A stretch of 31,508 nt of DNA from Rhizopus sp. PT2906 (GCA_025529335.1 JAMYHX010000496.1:1-31508), one strand, 5' to 3'. Numbered from the stretch's first letter, positions 12,057 to 23,191 are shown. A program made the numbers and translations. The notes: generated from the letters alone by a model not told the origin.

Positions 12057-12717
12057 TTGTTTAGTTGCAGATTTGTTTATATGAAAAAGTAAGAAAAAAA
12101 GAAAAAAAGAAAAAAAAAACTGGATTCAAAGTGATGAATTTACTGCTTTATGTGTGCGCGCCAATCAATTGATCAGCAAAAGCAAAATTTACTCAAATTC
12201 ATTTGAATAGGAGATTTTTTCCTTTTGTCTTCTTCAACAATGATTTATTTACTACTCCCTATTCACAATTTCTTTTTCATTACTACTTGGCTCATTTTCA
12301 ATTGATCTTCCATAATTCCCGTGGGTACTCAAATGAATTTGCTTCTCTATGTGGTAACTACAATGTTTCTGTGGACAACCGTACAGAAACTTTGAATTTT
12401 ATTGGTCGTATTTTTGAACTCGCTCTTTGAAGACCAGTTGGCCACTTATTTAAAGGGAATCTTTATTTAGACGGAAAAATTGTACATGTCATCACACTTT
12501 GAGCTTTGTGAGCTTGGTTGTTGTAATCATTCTTTTCTTTATTTATTCAAATTGTACAATGTAAAATATCTTTATCTTCTTGAGTGAGACTGTAACAAAG
12601 AGATAAACCGAGAAGAAAACAGGGAGAGGAAGGCAGGAAGCAACCAAGACCACTTCAAGTGCAATTATGATGATACTTTATAAATTCATATCCTACATCA
12701 AAAAATAGGCCTTGAAT
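12057..12717. other. Intergenic; promoter of the ferric-reductase gene
   Basis: No supported gene. A CCAAT box overlaps the palindrome ATCAATTGAT near 12162-12173, about 105 bp upstream of the reductase start codon, where a CCAAT-binding factor could act. The 13-bp sequence CAAATTCATTTGA near 12195 recurs inverted near 12329-12341. A 75-codon plus frame at 12203-12430 is F/Y/N rich and has no motif. Confidence 0.35.
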
Positions 12718-12915
12718 CTAAACGTGGTGCTGCCAATCGAGACAAGCTTTTCGATTTTTTTCAAGAGCAAAGTCGGAGAACTTCATCAAAGACCAAAGCA
12801 TGTCCTTCATCTTTTTTGCAACTTTGAAATGACGTTCCTCTAGGACTTTCGTATTGTCTTCTTGACAAACGTATTCGAGACTGTTGTTTTTAACAATCAG
12901 ATCAACACGATTGTC
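12718..12915 (-). CDS. Small uncharacterised ORF, possible gene fragment
   Basis: From the ATG at 12913-12915 the frame encodes 65 aa and runs to the stop at 12718; it stays open further upstream to 12957. The product is hydrophilic and charged, with RVDLIVKNN near the start, then KVLEERHFKVAKKMKDMLW. The block of lysines and leucines around AKKMKDML reminds me of hypothetical proteins that occur in many copies in Mucorales, but that is memory, not a search. There is no upstream exon that I can join with confidence. It could be a relic of such a repeat family rather than a working gene. Confidence 0.3.
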   Translation of the reverse strand, partial: DNRVDLIVKNNSLEYVCQEDNTKVLEERHFKVAKKMKDMLWSLMKFSDFALEKNRKACLDWQHHV

Positions 12916-12957
12916 CATCCTTTTGATTACTAGTTTTTCTACCAAAAAAAAAAGCAA

Positions 12958-13414
12958 AAAGTCGATATCTTGCGAAATAGGGCTATTATTAAAATAAAAT
13001 GCGTGTGCAGTTATAGGGAAGATTGAATATTGTCAGCATGATTTACTGTGGTCAATGTGATTATTTATCAATGTTATCAGCTCTTTTATTCATTTCAAAT
13101 GCGATAGAGGAATGTATGCTATATTTTATTATACTCGAGTTATTATAATGATTCATATCAAACATGTCAGGTTAACAGAATTCATACTATGTGCTACTAT
13201 CATCCAAATTTAATCATTGTCATATTAAACTCTCCTTAATAAAATGTAGTTCTTTTTTCTTCTAGTTAGAAGTAGATTGCTTTTTTTATTCTTTTTTTTG
13301 TATAAGAAATCCATAAACGTAAAATATTCCTTGTGTGCATACTTAAGAAGCACCAGCAACAGCCAATCTATGATGATAATAAGTACATTTTTCTTTCTTT
13401 TCAAATAATCCAAC
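12958..13414. other. Intergenic, downstream of SEC23; no gene
   Basis: Very AT-rich with poly-T tracts near 13250-13300. No protein-like frame. The part next to 13415 is probably the 3' UTR of the SEC23 gene. Confidence 0.5.
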
Positions 13415-15983
13415 TTACTTTTTCAAATGCTCCATAAAGACTTGGAGACTGACATCATCAGTCAGTACCACAGCACCACCAGGAGCACTATAGGGACTTC
13501 CAGATGTATGTGTTGTTGAAGGATTCAGTTTAGAAAGCAAGAAACGGGCTTGAGATCCACCTTGGTCACATACAATATAACGAGATACAGGGAAGCGGTC
13601 CATCAATAAGTCTTGGGCGTCCAAGACAGGTGCCTCTAAAAGCTGCTTAAAGTTTTCATATCCTTCCTGATCTTGATAGCCAGCATTACGCCATTGAGCA
13701 ATAGTATCACCATGGAAGATTAAGATATGGAAGAAGGTATCCAGGAGTAAGATAACATCAGGCTTAACAGAGATAGAATCTAACAAGACAGGCTGAGGTG
13801 GCACGTCAAAGCTATAAGATGTCAACGTAGGTTGAATCATGATAAGTGAGTTATCAACATTTTCACGGTTCAAGGTATGGCTATTATACAGGGTAAGTAT
13901 CAGCTTGACATTTAACTCCAGTTTACTTTACCGATAAAAGGCAGTTTCGTCAGGTGAATTATTGAACACCTGCAAGAACTGAGAACGTCTCAAATGGAAC
14001 ATAAATTGAGGGTAGATAGAAAAGTTCTCTGACAGTCTGAATGAATGAGGATCGTCCTTACGGTAATCAACAAATCTTTGACAGAGACGGATCAACATAC
14101 GATCCAACCAACGCAGCACATCAGGTCCATCATCAATCTCTCCCTTGAATACGGCAATACGAGACATCAAGACAGCAGCTGTTTCCTGATCAAAGGAATT
14201 AGCAATCTCTGGGCTCTGTCCGTCAGCAAAGTTTCTAGCCACAGTCGTCACACGAAGACGGAACTGTCCACTTGAGTGTTGGTAATGAGTAACGAACTGG
14301 ATGAGTCCACGAGAGCCAGGTTGGAAGGGCGTAGGCTGGTTGACAACTTCAAAGTAGACAGCATGTGTCGTCTTGTCATTCAAGGAACACATCTTCCAAG
14401 CAGAGGTGTTGCCGATACCAATCTCGGTTTCACCCACAAAGGAAGATTTCTTGTTACCAGAAACAGCATGACCGATCAAACCACAAATCTTTAATTCGCG
14501 TGTTGTTTGAACATCCATGGTGGCGTTGAAACCCATCTGTAAGTGTCCTTGGCTGTCTTTTGCAAATATACGCTGATAACTTTGCTTGAAAATAGCCGTG
14601 TTGAATGAATCTGCCAGAATCATGAAACCGCCTGTGTGGTTGACCATGGATCTCATTTCTAATAGACCGACTTGATCTAAACAGCCTGCAAAGATATCGA
14701 TTGTGTGCCCATTTTGAGCAGCTCGTTTGGCAAGTGCTTCATAAAACTAATGTCCCAAAGTCATTATTTTCCCATTTTTGTTATCTGTCAGATGAGAGAA
14801 CTTTACCTTTGTGGCTGATTTATAATGTTTGGCAGTCTCCTTTTCGATATCGTGGTGCGATCGGATAGGCTCTCTTAATTCATCACCTACTACCTTACCA
14901 GGTCCTTCAGAAGCAGGACCGCCACTGAAGAGCATCATGCGAGCACCAGTATTAGGGAAAGTGGTTTCCAAAAGACCTACAGCGACACTCATAGCAACAC
15001 CTGTGCATCTTTCAGGACGCTTATGCTCAGCTACTGGCCAAGGATCGCGTTGAAGGTTTTCGAGGATAGATGTCAAAACGAACTCACAGTCCTTGACGGG
15101 AAGTAAGAATCGGTTGGCTGCCATCTGTGGGCGGTTGGGTTGTTGATTGGGAAGAGGACGAGTAGGGTTACTGCTGGTTAAACCCAACATTTCCTGGACT
15201 TGCTTTGCAGTGTATTCCTTGGTACCTCTGAAAACAAAGGATTTAGGACAATCAGCAAAGCCGAGTTCATGCACTTGAGTCTAAAAAAAAGGGTTATCAT
15301 TCGCTTTTTTTGGACTTGCTGATTATGTATTTACCATAGTACCAAATGTAATCAAACCAACCCAAGCGTATTCAGGTAACAAGCTTAAGCTAACAATGAT
15401 AGACTCTTTGAGTGCTTTGAGATCATCTTCTTCAAGGCAAGTGTCGACCACAAACAAAAAGATGGGTGGAATTTGAGCAACACGGTTCAGGTTGTATTCA
15501 ATTGTCGTATACTTGGGTAAAAGTTCGGCTGGAAGGTTGGTGTTGGAGATATCTTTATAGTGAGGGGGGAGTGCATTTCTTTGCAAACAGAAAGGACAGA
15601 TCCAAAGTTTTCCTCGTACGTCAATTTGGCTGTATATATAAAAGTAGATGTAAAAATAAAGGTTAATGAAGGGGATACGCTATATTCTATATATATATTC
15701 TTTATTACTTACCAATAAGGGTTCAAGATGGCTCGACAGGGTGCCTTGCAGACAACAGGTTCATACCAAATGGGGCTTTCTATAAAGTCTTCACGTTCTT
15801 TTAATGGAGTATAAAGACATGCAATAGGCACCACAGCTTTGGTTGCTTCTGAACGTGAAGATGGCCAAGCATTCCAAGAGAAACGGATTCCATCCTATAT
15901 TTTATTGCAAATTCGTTTCATTTAGTAAACAAAGAATCTGCTGAATTGGCTATTACCTGTTCTTCAATTTCGTCAAAATTCAT
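13415..15983 (-). CDS. SEC23: COPII coat GTPase-activating subunit SEC23
   Basis: CDS complement(join(13415..13880,13932..14746,14807..15280,15335..15629,15713..15894,15957..15983)), 752 aa (human 765, yeast 768). With SEC24 it forms the inner COPII coat on ER exit sites and stimulates GTP hydrolysis by SAR1. Domains in order: zinc finger with C58, C62, C81 and C84; vWA-like trunk (from PPIFLFVVDTCLEE); beta-barrel; helical domain; and a C-terminal gelsolin-like domain ending MEHLKK. The first zinc pair is CKAPC (three residues between), where human and yeast have four. The first exon is only 27 nt. Five introns of 51-83 nt, all GT-AG. The frame is intact throughout. Confidence 0.96.
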
Positions 15984-16101
15984 TTTTACAAGTGAATTAA
16001 AAGAGTTGCATCGTGTCTTCGGTGTAATATGGAATAGCGGAAATTGAAAAATGGTATCTCGACCATTCATTTACTGGCACATACAAGAAGCTGGTGGTAC
16101 A

Positions 16102-16126
16102 CACCACTGCGGGGGGGGGGTGTGCT
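16102..16126. repeat. G10 homopolymer inside a short inverted repeat
   Basis: Ten consecutive G (16113-16122), rare in this AT-rich DNA. CACACC at 16102-16107 and GGTGTG at 16121-16126 can pair as a 6-bp stem. Confidence 0.6.
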
Positions 16127-16205
16127 TATCAGCATAGAGGATACAGATGTCTTTGCTTGGAAATTATAGATAATTTGACTTTATGGATCTTGTATTTCAT
16201 TAAAA

Positions 16206-16831
16206 GATAACACTACTGCTGCCTTTATGATTGAATCAGGCCGACCCTTGAGACTTATTGGTCAATGAACTAAAGATGGTATTGAACAGGATATTCAGAT
16301 AGAATCAGAGATTAGTCAAAGGGCAGATTGATAGGGCCATGAAAGCGTACGAGTACATTCTTTTGAGACAAAATAAAGATGATAACAAAGAATGGTGTCC
16401 CATAAATAATGACAATGTGGATAACAATCTAGCAGCATAGGCACTAAAACTGGTCAAAAAAAGAAAGAAATGAGCTAAATAGACATGTAAAATAACGAAA
16501 GCTTTCAAAAGAAAGAGAGATAGGGTGAGAATGAGGGTAGTATTGTGACTAGAGGTATCTACATGAATCCGTCCCTAAGAGAAACAAGATATTATTGAAC
16601 AATTTTCACACTAGCTCGGAATTTTGTGCAAAGAACATATAGAAAAGAGTTTGGTAGCAGCCATTATACAATAGCTTCTGGAACGTAACTTGAAAGCTTA
16701 CAGAGTATGTAGATTGCGTTTACCTCCTGGCTGCTTTGTTATTCAGGGAGTTACTATCATTAGTACTGGTGTTACTCGCTTTGATCTGATGAGATGTAGA
16801 AAGAAAGAATGTATGTACGTCAAGATGTGAG
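16206..16831 (+). pseudogene. Decayed coding region, family unknown
   Basis: Four protein-like stretches follow each other on the plus strand in alternating frames. 16206-16268 contains MIESGRPLRLIGQ. 16339-16437 begins MKAYEYILLRQNKDDNKEW. 16581-16685 contains TLARNFVQRTYRKEFGSSHY. 16711-16828 contains RLRLPPGCFVIQGVTIISTG. Stops or frame changes separate them, and no good GT-AG pairs remove the breaks, which points to an old gene or transposon fragment. I cannot name the family. Confidence 0.4.
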
Positions 16832-17621
16832 ACAAGCGCGTCTGGATGCCCTTCTTTTTCTTTTTTACTGTAAACGCACGAGTGTCATAGTAATGACAGG
16901 GACACACGCATCAGTGACGATCCTTTGAGTGTGCGATCTTGACATTTCTGGAAATTAGAGTTGTGGTTATCTATACCCAATATTTGAATAATATCCTGTG
17001 GTTTATGTTGACGCAGCAAAGGCGAAGATGTAATGTAGTATAGAAGCTAAATTATGTTGTCGTATCAAAGGTATAGCTCTTGTATAATATTCGTAAAAGA
17101 GATCTCCTACAGCTTCTCATCCATGATACATCAAGTGTATTCATTGCTACTTTAATTAAAAAGTTGATGGTGTTGATACAGTGTCTGCTCAATATAGACA
17201 TTTCACTTGCCACTCATCCTCCAATAACACAACAGAAAGAACAAATCGTGACTGATAAGCGTTTCTGCAGCGTATCCATTTCGGATTACCCAAAAGATTT
17301 TTGTAACCGTCTAATTTATTTGAAGAGTACTGTACCTCTTTATTAATAAGCTTTGTACATAAGAATAACAGTTTTTCTATCATCCATCAGACATCACTCT
17401 AATAGACTACCCAAGTCTTTTCTGCCCTCTTCAAGGCATCTTCAGACAACACATATCCTTTCAGTCTTTCAATCCCCTTCTCCCCTTTTGACAGTCCAAA
17501 AAGGGAAAATTGAAATGAGGTCCGATAAATAGAACTAGTAAAATTTATTTGTATCCTTTTTTTCTTTATTTTTCCTATTCTTTTACTGCTGTTGCTATTG
17601 TGTTTTGTATATAAAAAATAA

Positions 17622-19019
17622 ATGGATACCTACATAAGCGAAGCACCTATTGAAAAATCCAAAAACAAGACGGTTAGTAGAATATCTCGACTATTTCAAA
17701 AGAAGCCCAAGCATAAATCATCGATACCATCCTCTGTTTCTTCACTATCTATTTCTGACCCTTCTTTATCCAAACAAGCCAGCTTTCAAAGTGTGGGTAG
17801 TGCTCAATTAAGTATACCAGAGACTCCTCCTCAAAGACACTCATCTTTAGAGAACAGAGGTGTACCACCCATCGATAATCAAAGCACGATCACAACTGAA
17901 ACGGGTAAAAAATATAGAAGCTAACGAAATGCTGCAGGATATTAACTTGGATTTTGTGTAGCCGTCTCCGTTCATGCCAGTTTAGGAAGGACACCGTCCC
18001 TGAGAAGCATCAGTACATATAGACAACATCAGCAACAGATGATAGAACAGCAGCGTCATGCATTAAGAGAATTAGAAGTGGAGAAAATACATTATGTGAA
18101 GGAGAACCAGCGAATGGAAGAGCAATTAGTCAAGATGCAAGAAAAGATCAGACAACGCACAGAAGACATGAAGACCTTGAAAAACAACTATCAACTTCAT
18201 TTACAATCCATGCGATGCTCTGATGATGACCCAGAAAGTATTGCGAATCGACTAAGGGATCTACGAGCAACGATCAAAGAACTAGCAAATGAACTGTTAC
18301 CCTATGCAGAACCTAAACAGACAACAGAGAAGCTTAGCACACTTTGGCTGAATTTAGGAGAGACGATCGGGCGACTAGGGAACCCTTACCTTAGTCTCGA
18401 GAGGATACAGCTGTTGACAGAGAAGTTTATGATGGACGTACTCGTTCAAAACTTGAACACAAATCATTTTCCAGGACTGTCATGTCACCAAGAATTTTTA
18501 GAGATCCAAGACTGGTTTGATCAGCATGACTCGTCTTCCTTTTTCGCTACACGATTACGTCAAGAGGTCGCACTTTTGATCGTCAACAACAAGACGAACG
18601 GAGAGGACATTGAAAAACGGTGGAAGAAGAGCGCTGAGCGTCATTGGTACCACTTGTATCGCGGTCTACAAAAGTCATATCCTAAAAGTTTCCTGGCTCA
18701 TCCAGACAAAGAAGATGATCAGGAGCACATACAAAAACAACAAGAGTATAGTCAAAAGTTACGTGACGTTGTTGAAAAAGCAATGAACTTGGGATCAGCG
18801 ATCAAAGGTCAAGAGGTCTGTATTACAGCCATGGATGTAAAAGAAGGTGTGCAACAGTTTGATCCGTTGATCATGGAGGATGAGGATGGACAGACCAGTG
18901 GTATCATCGCACTCTGCATATCACCTCCCTTTGTCGTCAAATTAACAGATCGATATGAACCACTTGTGAAAGGCAGAGTGCTTTGTTTTCCTGACCAAGA
19001 CACTGTTGATGATAAATAA
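17622..19019 (+). CDS. Coiled-coil protein of unknown function
   Basis: CDS join(17622..17904,17962..19019), 446 aa, one 57-nt GT-AG intron. I do not recognise the family. Residues 1-110 are Ser/Thr/Pro- and Lys-rich and look disordered, with a basic patch SRISRLFQKKPKHK (about 22-35). Residues about 112-175 are rich in Q, E, K and R with heptad-like spacing and form a coiled coil. The rest is a mixed, probably folded domain with WFDQHD and ERHWYHLYRGLQKSYP, ending in a hydrophobic strand-like part (IIALCISPPFVVKL) and an acidic tail. No membrane segment or signal peptide is seen. The basic patch plus coiled coil would suit a scaffold or membrane-edge protein, but that is only a guess. Confidence 0.8.
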
Positions 19020-19178
19020 TAAAAACTGCTTGGTGCATTATTGTGCCTTAAATTTCTCAGGAAAACTTTTTTATTTTGAAATGCCGAATATAAACTTCTC
19101 CCCATCTCTCTCTCTCTCTTTGTTCTTCTTCTTTCTCCTTCACCCTCTTTTTTCCCCCCTTTTTTTATTTTGCATAAA

Positions 19179-20807
19179 ATGATTTCAAATGTTGCATTGA
19201 ATCCTGAAACGACGAGAAAACGCAAGATGAAAACGACAATGTCAGGTAAAGCTTGACCATCCCTTTATTCTTTAGCTAATTATGATTTTTAGCATGCGTA
19301 TTCTGTAGGCGCGTTCATATGACTTGTGATGAAGGTAAAGTAGCCCCACTTTTTATGCAACGTAAACATAACAATGATGATAGGTCGCCCATGCCAAAAA
19401 TGCATTAAAAATAATATAGGAGACATGTGTTACGACGACGATGATGCAAGATCACCAAGACCAGTCAAGAAACTGTGTGCTTGTAGTGAAAGTAGAAACG
19501 AGGGTATATAAAAAATAATGATTGCGTAGCACACTGCAATTTATATATGTGTATACAAAATATATACATATATAAGCAGTTGTGTTTGCTTGTAGATACA
19601 ATAATTCTCACACAAAAAGAGTAGAACAAACTCCTTCACCCATAACGAACAACAACAATGAGGTTCATATTTTAAAGTAAGTTGATATGCAGCTTATAAT
19701 CTTATTTTTTTCATTCTATTCTTATATATTTCTCTTTTTTGGGCTCATTTTTGCCGCTCTCTCTTTCTTTCTCCCTTTCTTTCTTCTTTCTGTCTTTCTT
19801 TTTATTAGTGATTACTTGGATGACATGTCAACTGTAAATAAGGATGATCCACAAGATCAATTCTTTTTAACCGCAGCAGATCCAAAAGATGGAAAACCAG
19901 AAGAAAGACTAAACGAAGTGATTAATGCCAAATATCAAGCAGGTTTTTTAAAGCCATACAATTATGTCAATGGATATGCTCGACTTCAAAGATATATGGA
20001 ACACCAGTAAAGAGAGAGAGAGAGATATGATGTATACTTTAAAGATGACTTATATATTTCAATAGCATGTCGTCTGACAGTCGGCAACGTATTTTGAATG
20101 TCATGGGCATGTTTCGCCCCACATTTCGACAAGTAGCACAATCCTTGACGGATATTGATTTGATACTCGTCGAAGAAGCATTCGAACGATTACTACTGGA
20201 TTATGATCGAGTTTTTAGTGCCATGGCTATACCTGCTTGTCTTTGGAGACGAACAGGCGAAATATACAAAGGAAATAAAGAATTTGCTGCATTGATTAAC
20301 GTTCCTTTTGATAAACTACGTAATGTAAGTTGCATGGATTACAAATGGTAATAAACTAAGGTTGAATATTTCCATAATAGGGTCAGTTGTGTATTTATGA
20401 AGTTATGGCTGAGGAGTCTATTGTGAACTATTGGGAGGTAAGTTTGTTTTGAGGCATCACTATTTTATTGTCTAATCTTATTCGTAGAAATATGGAAACA
20501 TCGCATTTGATCCAAGACAAAAGGCTGTGCTGACATCGTGTATACTAAACTATCAAAAGGAAGGGTCAGACAAGACAGCCTTCCAAAAGAGCGACGTGAC
20601 CTTGTCTTGTTGCTTCTCTTTTACGGTTAGAAGAGACAAGTTTAATATGTAAGTAAAGTGTTTTTGTATTTATGGTTTATTAAATGTTTTTTTATATTAG
20701 TCCAGTAAGTTGATCAAGAAACTAAAATAGTATTTATATTCATTCTTGTTTTCTTTTTATAGACTTTGATCGTAGGCAATTTTTTACCCATAGACACAAA
20801 GCTCTAA
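19179..20807 (+). CDS. Zn2Cys6/PAS regulator, ERT1/AcuK family
   Basis: CDS join(19179..19245,19293..19334,19384..19503,19625..19676,19809..20006,20066..20324,20381..20437,20488..20648,20701..20704,20763..20807), 334 aa in ten exons. The family (yeast ERT1, Aspergillus AcuK/AcuM) controls gluconeogenesis and use of non-fermentable carbon. The binuclear zinc cluster has C24, C27, C34, C40, C43 and C52 (spacing 2-6-5-2-8), followed by an acidic linker. The second half matches the family core: FLKPYNYVNGYARLQRYM, then a PAS-like region around AIPACLWRRTGEIYKGNKEF, ending NIPTLIVGNFLPID. Joining to that end needs a 4-nt exon (20701-20704). Introns 19504-19624 (121 nt) and 19677-19808 (132 nt) are longer than the rest. 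At 334 aa it is shorter than ascomycete members. DHA kinase follows on the same strand. Confidence 0.85.
20701..20704 (+). other. 4-nt internal microexon (TCCA)
   Basis: TCCA sits between a TATTAG acceptor and a GTAAGT donor. It completes ATT (Ile) and encodes CCA (Pro), giving NIPTLIVG, the family's expected ending. Skipping it gives a frameshift with an immediate TGA. Confidence 0.7.
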
Positions 20808-21223
20808 TATCCTTCATTTGTATCCTATTTTTAATAACTGTGAAAGAAAATAGTTTTAAATGAGAGAATAATAACAACTTTTTACTTTCCTCTCTTTCCT
20901 CCCAGTCACCGCTTTTTCGGGTAAGATAAGAGAACTCTAAGACTTTCTTTTTTGATTATCCAAATATAGACTATGTGTGCATAAATGCACAAAACAGATT
21001 GATTATTTATATTATCTTTAAGAGTATCTTTATTATAAACAGGTTGATGCTATCGTGACCACAAAGACTCTTTCATGATGACTGCACTTTCAAAAAAAAA
21101 AAAGTGTTTATACAAGTGATGAATACGAAACACACAAAACTGTATTTAAAAATAGCTTTACATGCAACCTATTGCATACACCCCACTTTTTCTTTCCTTT
21201 TTACTATTTTTTTTTTTTTTTAA
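20808..21223 (+). promoter_or_regulatory. Intergenic: ERT1-like 3' end and DHA kinase promoter
   Basis: No gene is seen. The DNA is AT-rich, with a poly-T tract of about 18 bases (21207-21221) ending three bases before the DHA kinase ATG. Such tracts next to start codons recur in this window. No clear TATA box. Confidence 0.4.
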
Positions 21224-23191
21224 ATGAGTAATGAACGGATATCTGTTATTATGTGAAAATAATCTTACTTGAATAGCGAAACATGTTATCAATACACCTG
21301 AAAGACTTGTTGAGGAGAGCCTTGAAGGATTATGTTATGCTTATCCACACCTGCGTCTTTTAAAAAAGGAAAAGGGTAAAGAAAAGCAATAAAACCAACT
21401 TTTTATATTAAACCATGCAATATTAGTGGTCTATTACGCCAATGTAAACAAGATGGCATCTAAACAAGTGACTTTGGTCTCAGGAGGAGGATCAGGTCAT
21501 GAACCAGGTTACGCTGGGATGGTGGGTGAAGGAGGACTCGCGGCTAACGTCTGTGGGCACATCTTTGCATCCCCATCAGCAGGTCAAGTGATGGCAGCGA
21601 TCGAACGGGTCCAGTCACCTCATGGGACATTAGTCATCGTCATGAACTACACAGGCGATTGCCTTAATTTTGGGCTCGCAGTTGAGCGAGCCAAGGCACG
21701 TGGTATCAAAGTTGACCTGATCTCTATAGGCGATGATGTGGCAGTAGGAAGGGTAAAGGGTGGGAAGGTAGGTCGTCGTGGTATGGCTGCAACGGCCTTG
21801 GCCATCAAGTTGGCAGGTGCTTTGGCTGCGAGAGGGTAAGTGATTAAAGACATCTGTCTGTTGAATGAAATCAATTTTCTGTTTATATAGTGCGCCTTTG
21901 GATCAAGTGCGTCAGATGGTAGAATATGCAGTCAAGCACAGTGCTACCATTGGTGTTGCCTTTGATCACTGTCATGTCCCAGGCGCTACCTCATGGTCGC
22001 AACTGAGTCCTGATGAGCTCGAATTGGGCATGGGCATCCACAATGAGACAGGATACCTCAAGACGAAGATGATGCCTGCAAGAGACATGGTCGCCCAGAT
22101 GATGACCATGCTCACGGACGAGAGCGATCCTGATCGATCGTACCTGACTTTACCAAAGGGTGCCTCAGTCGTGATTTTAGTCAACAATTTAGGCGGCATT
22201 CCACTTATTGAACTCAATTTGGCAGCCAAAGAAGCTGTGAATTTCGCCCTGGCGCATGGGCTCAAGATTGAACGTGTTTATGTAGGCACTTTTGTGACAA
22301 GCTTAAATATGCCAGGGTTTTCAATTTCTTTGATGACTGTACATCATGAAATCCTTAACCTTTTGGATCAACAGGTCGAGTTCAGTGGATGGCCACAGGC
22401 TGCTGCGCAGACATTCGTAGCAAGGATTGAAGAAGAAAAGATAGAAACGAGAAATGATTCGTTGGTTTCAGAATGTGGTCAATGTAAAGCTTAAATGCTA
22501 TCTTATTATCGTATCTCATTTTTGTAGTGATCGAGCCCAAGATTCTAGAAACCGCTATTCGTGGAGCTGCCGAAGCTGTGATCAAAGCAGAACCTGAAAT
22601 CACTCGATATGATACTGCGCTTGGTGACGGTGACTGCGGACAGACTTTGAAAACGGCAGGATTAGGCAAGATAAGAGAGAAAAAAAAAGGCATATCATAA
22701 TGACTATTATAATTATAGCCATCTTGGATAGACTCTCATCTTATCCTCTTCATTCCACAGCGGATACTATATTTGCTATAGCTGATACGATTGAAACATC
22801 GGTGGGTGGTACGTCATCTGCGATCTATTGTATTTTTTTAAATGCTTTGGCCAGTGGACTCGTAAAGTATTCAGAGTCTGCATTTCCATTAATACCAGCA
22901 TCTCAATATGCACTCAACACACTCATGACTTACACAAAGGCACGTGTTGGTGACCGTACACTGATGGACACACTTTGTCCGTTTATAGATGCATTAAATG
23001 ACCGCAGTCTAGTTGAGGCTGTGAAATTGGCACAGCAAGGAGCTGAGAGTACGCGACATATGGCAGCTCGTCTAGGTCGTTCTTCTTACTTGTCTAATGA
23101 GCAAGTACTTGGTTCAAATGTTCCAGATGCAGGTGCTTATGGATTAGCTGAATTGTTACGTGGCATGACAGAGGCTCTAATAAATAAATAA
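21224..23191 (+). CDS. DAK1: Dihydroxyacetone kinase (single-chain, ATP-dependent)
   Basis: CDS join(21224..21227,21277..21375,21427..21835,21891..22483,22528..22665,22719..23191), 571 aa (yeast DAK1 584). It phosphorylates dihydroxyacetone, feeding glycerol or methanol-type carbon into glycolysis and removing a toxic ketose; cytosolic. DhaK domain (1 to about 350): SGGGSGHEP at 53-61 and GIHNE with H221, the histidine that binds the substrate covalently in this family. DhaL ATP-binding domain (about 370-571): D397, D402 and D404 in DTALGDGDCG and GGTSSAIY. The first coding exon is just ATGA, giving MTKHVINTPERLVEE, the expected N terminus; no other start fits, as a TGA lies just upstream of exon 2 in frame. 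Intron 22666-22718 is GC-AG. The other introns are 44-55 nt, GT-AG. Confidence 0.95.

Larger units (their letters stand above)
15984..17621. other. Intergenic with decayed coding traces
   Basis: No intact gene lies between SEC23 and the coiled-coil gene; the two are divergent, so promoters lie at both ends. It contains a G10 run at 16113-16122 flanked by CACACC and GGTGTG, and a run of broken plus-strand coding-like frames at 16206-16831 (listed separately). A TATATAAAAA string ends about 7 bp before the ATG at 17622. Confidence 0.5.

Noticed and set aside
18809..19225. 138-codon minus-strand frame
   Set aside because: It overlaps the coiled-coil gene and the start of the ERT1-like gene; the sequence is low complexity (CT tract).
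21972..22265. 97-codon minus-strand frame
   Set aside because: Antisense shadow of the DHA kinase exon.
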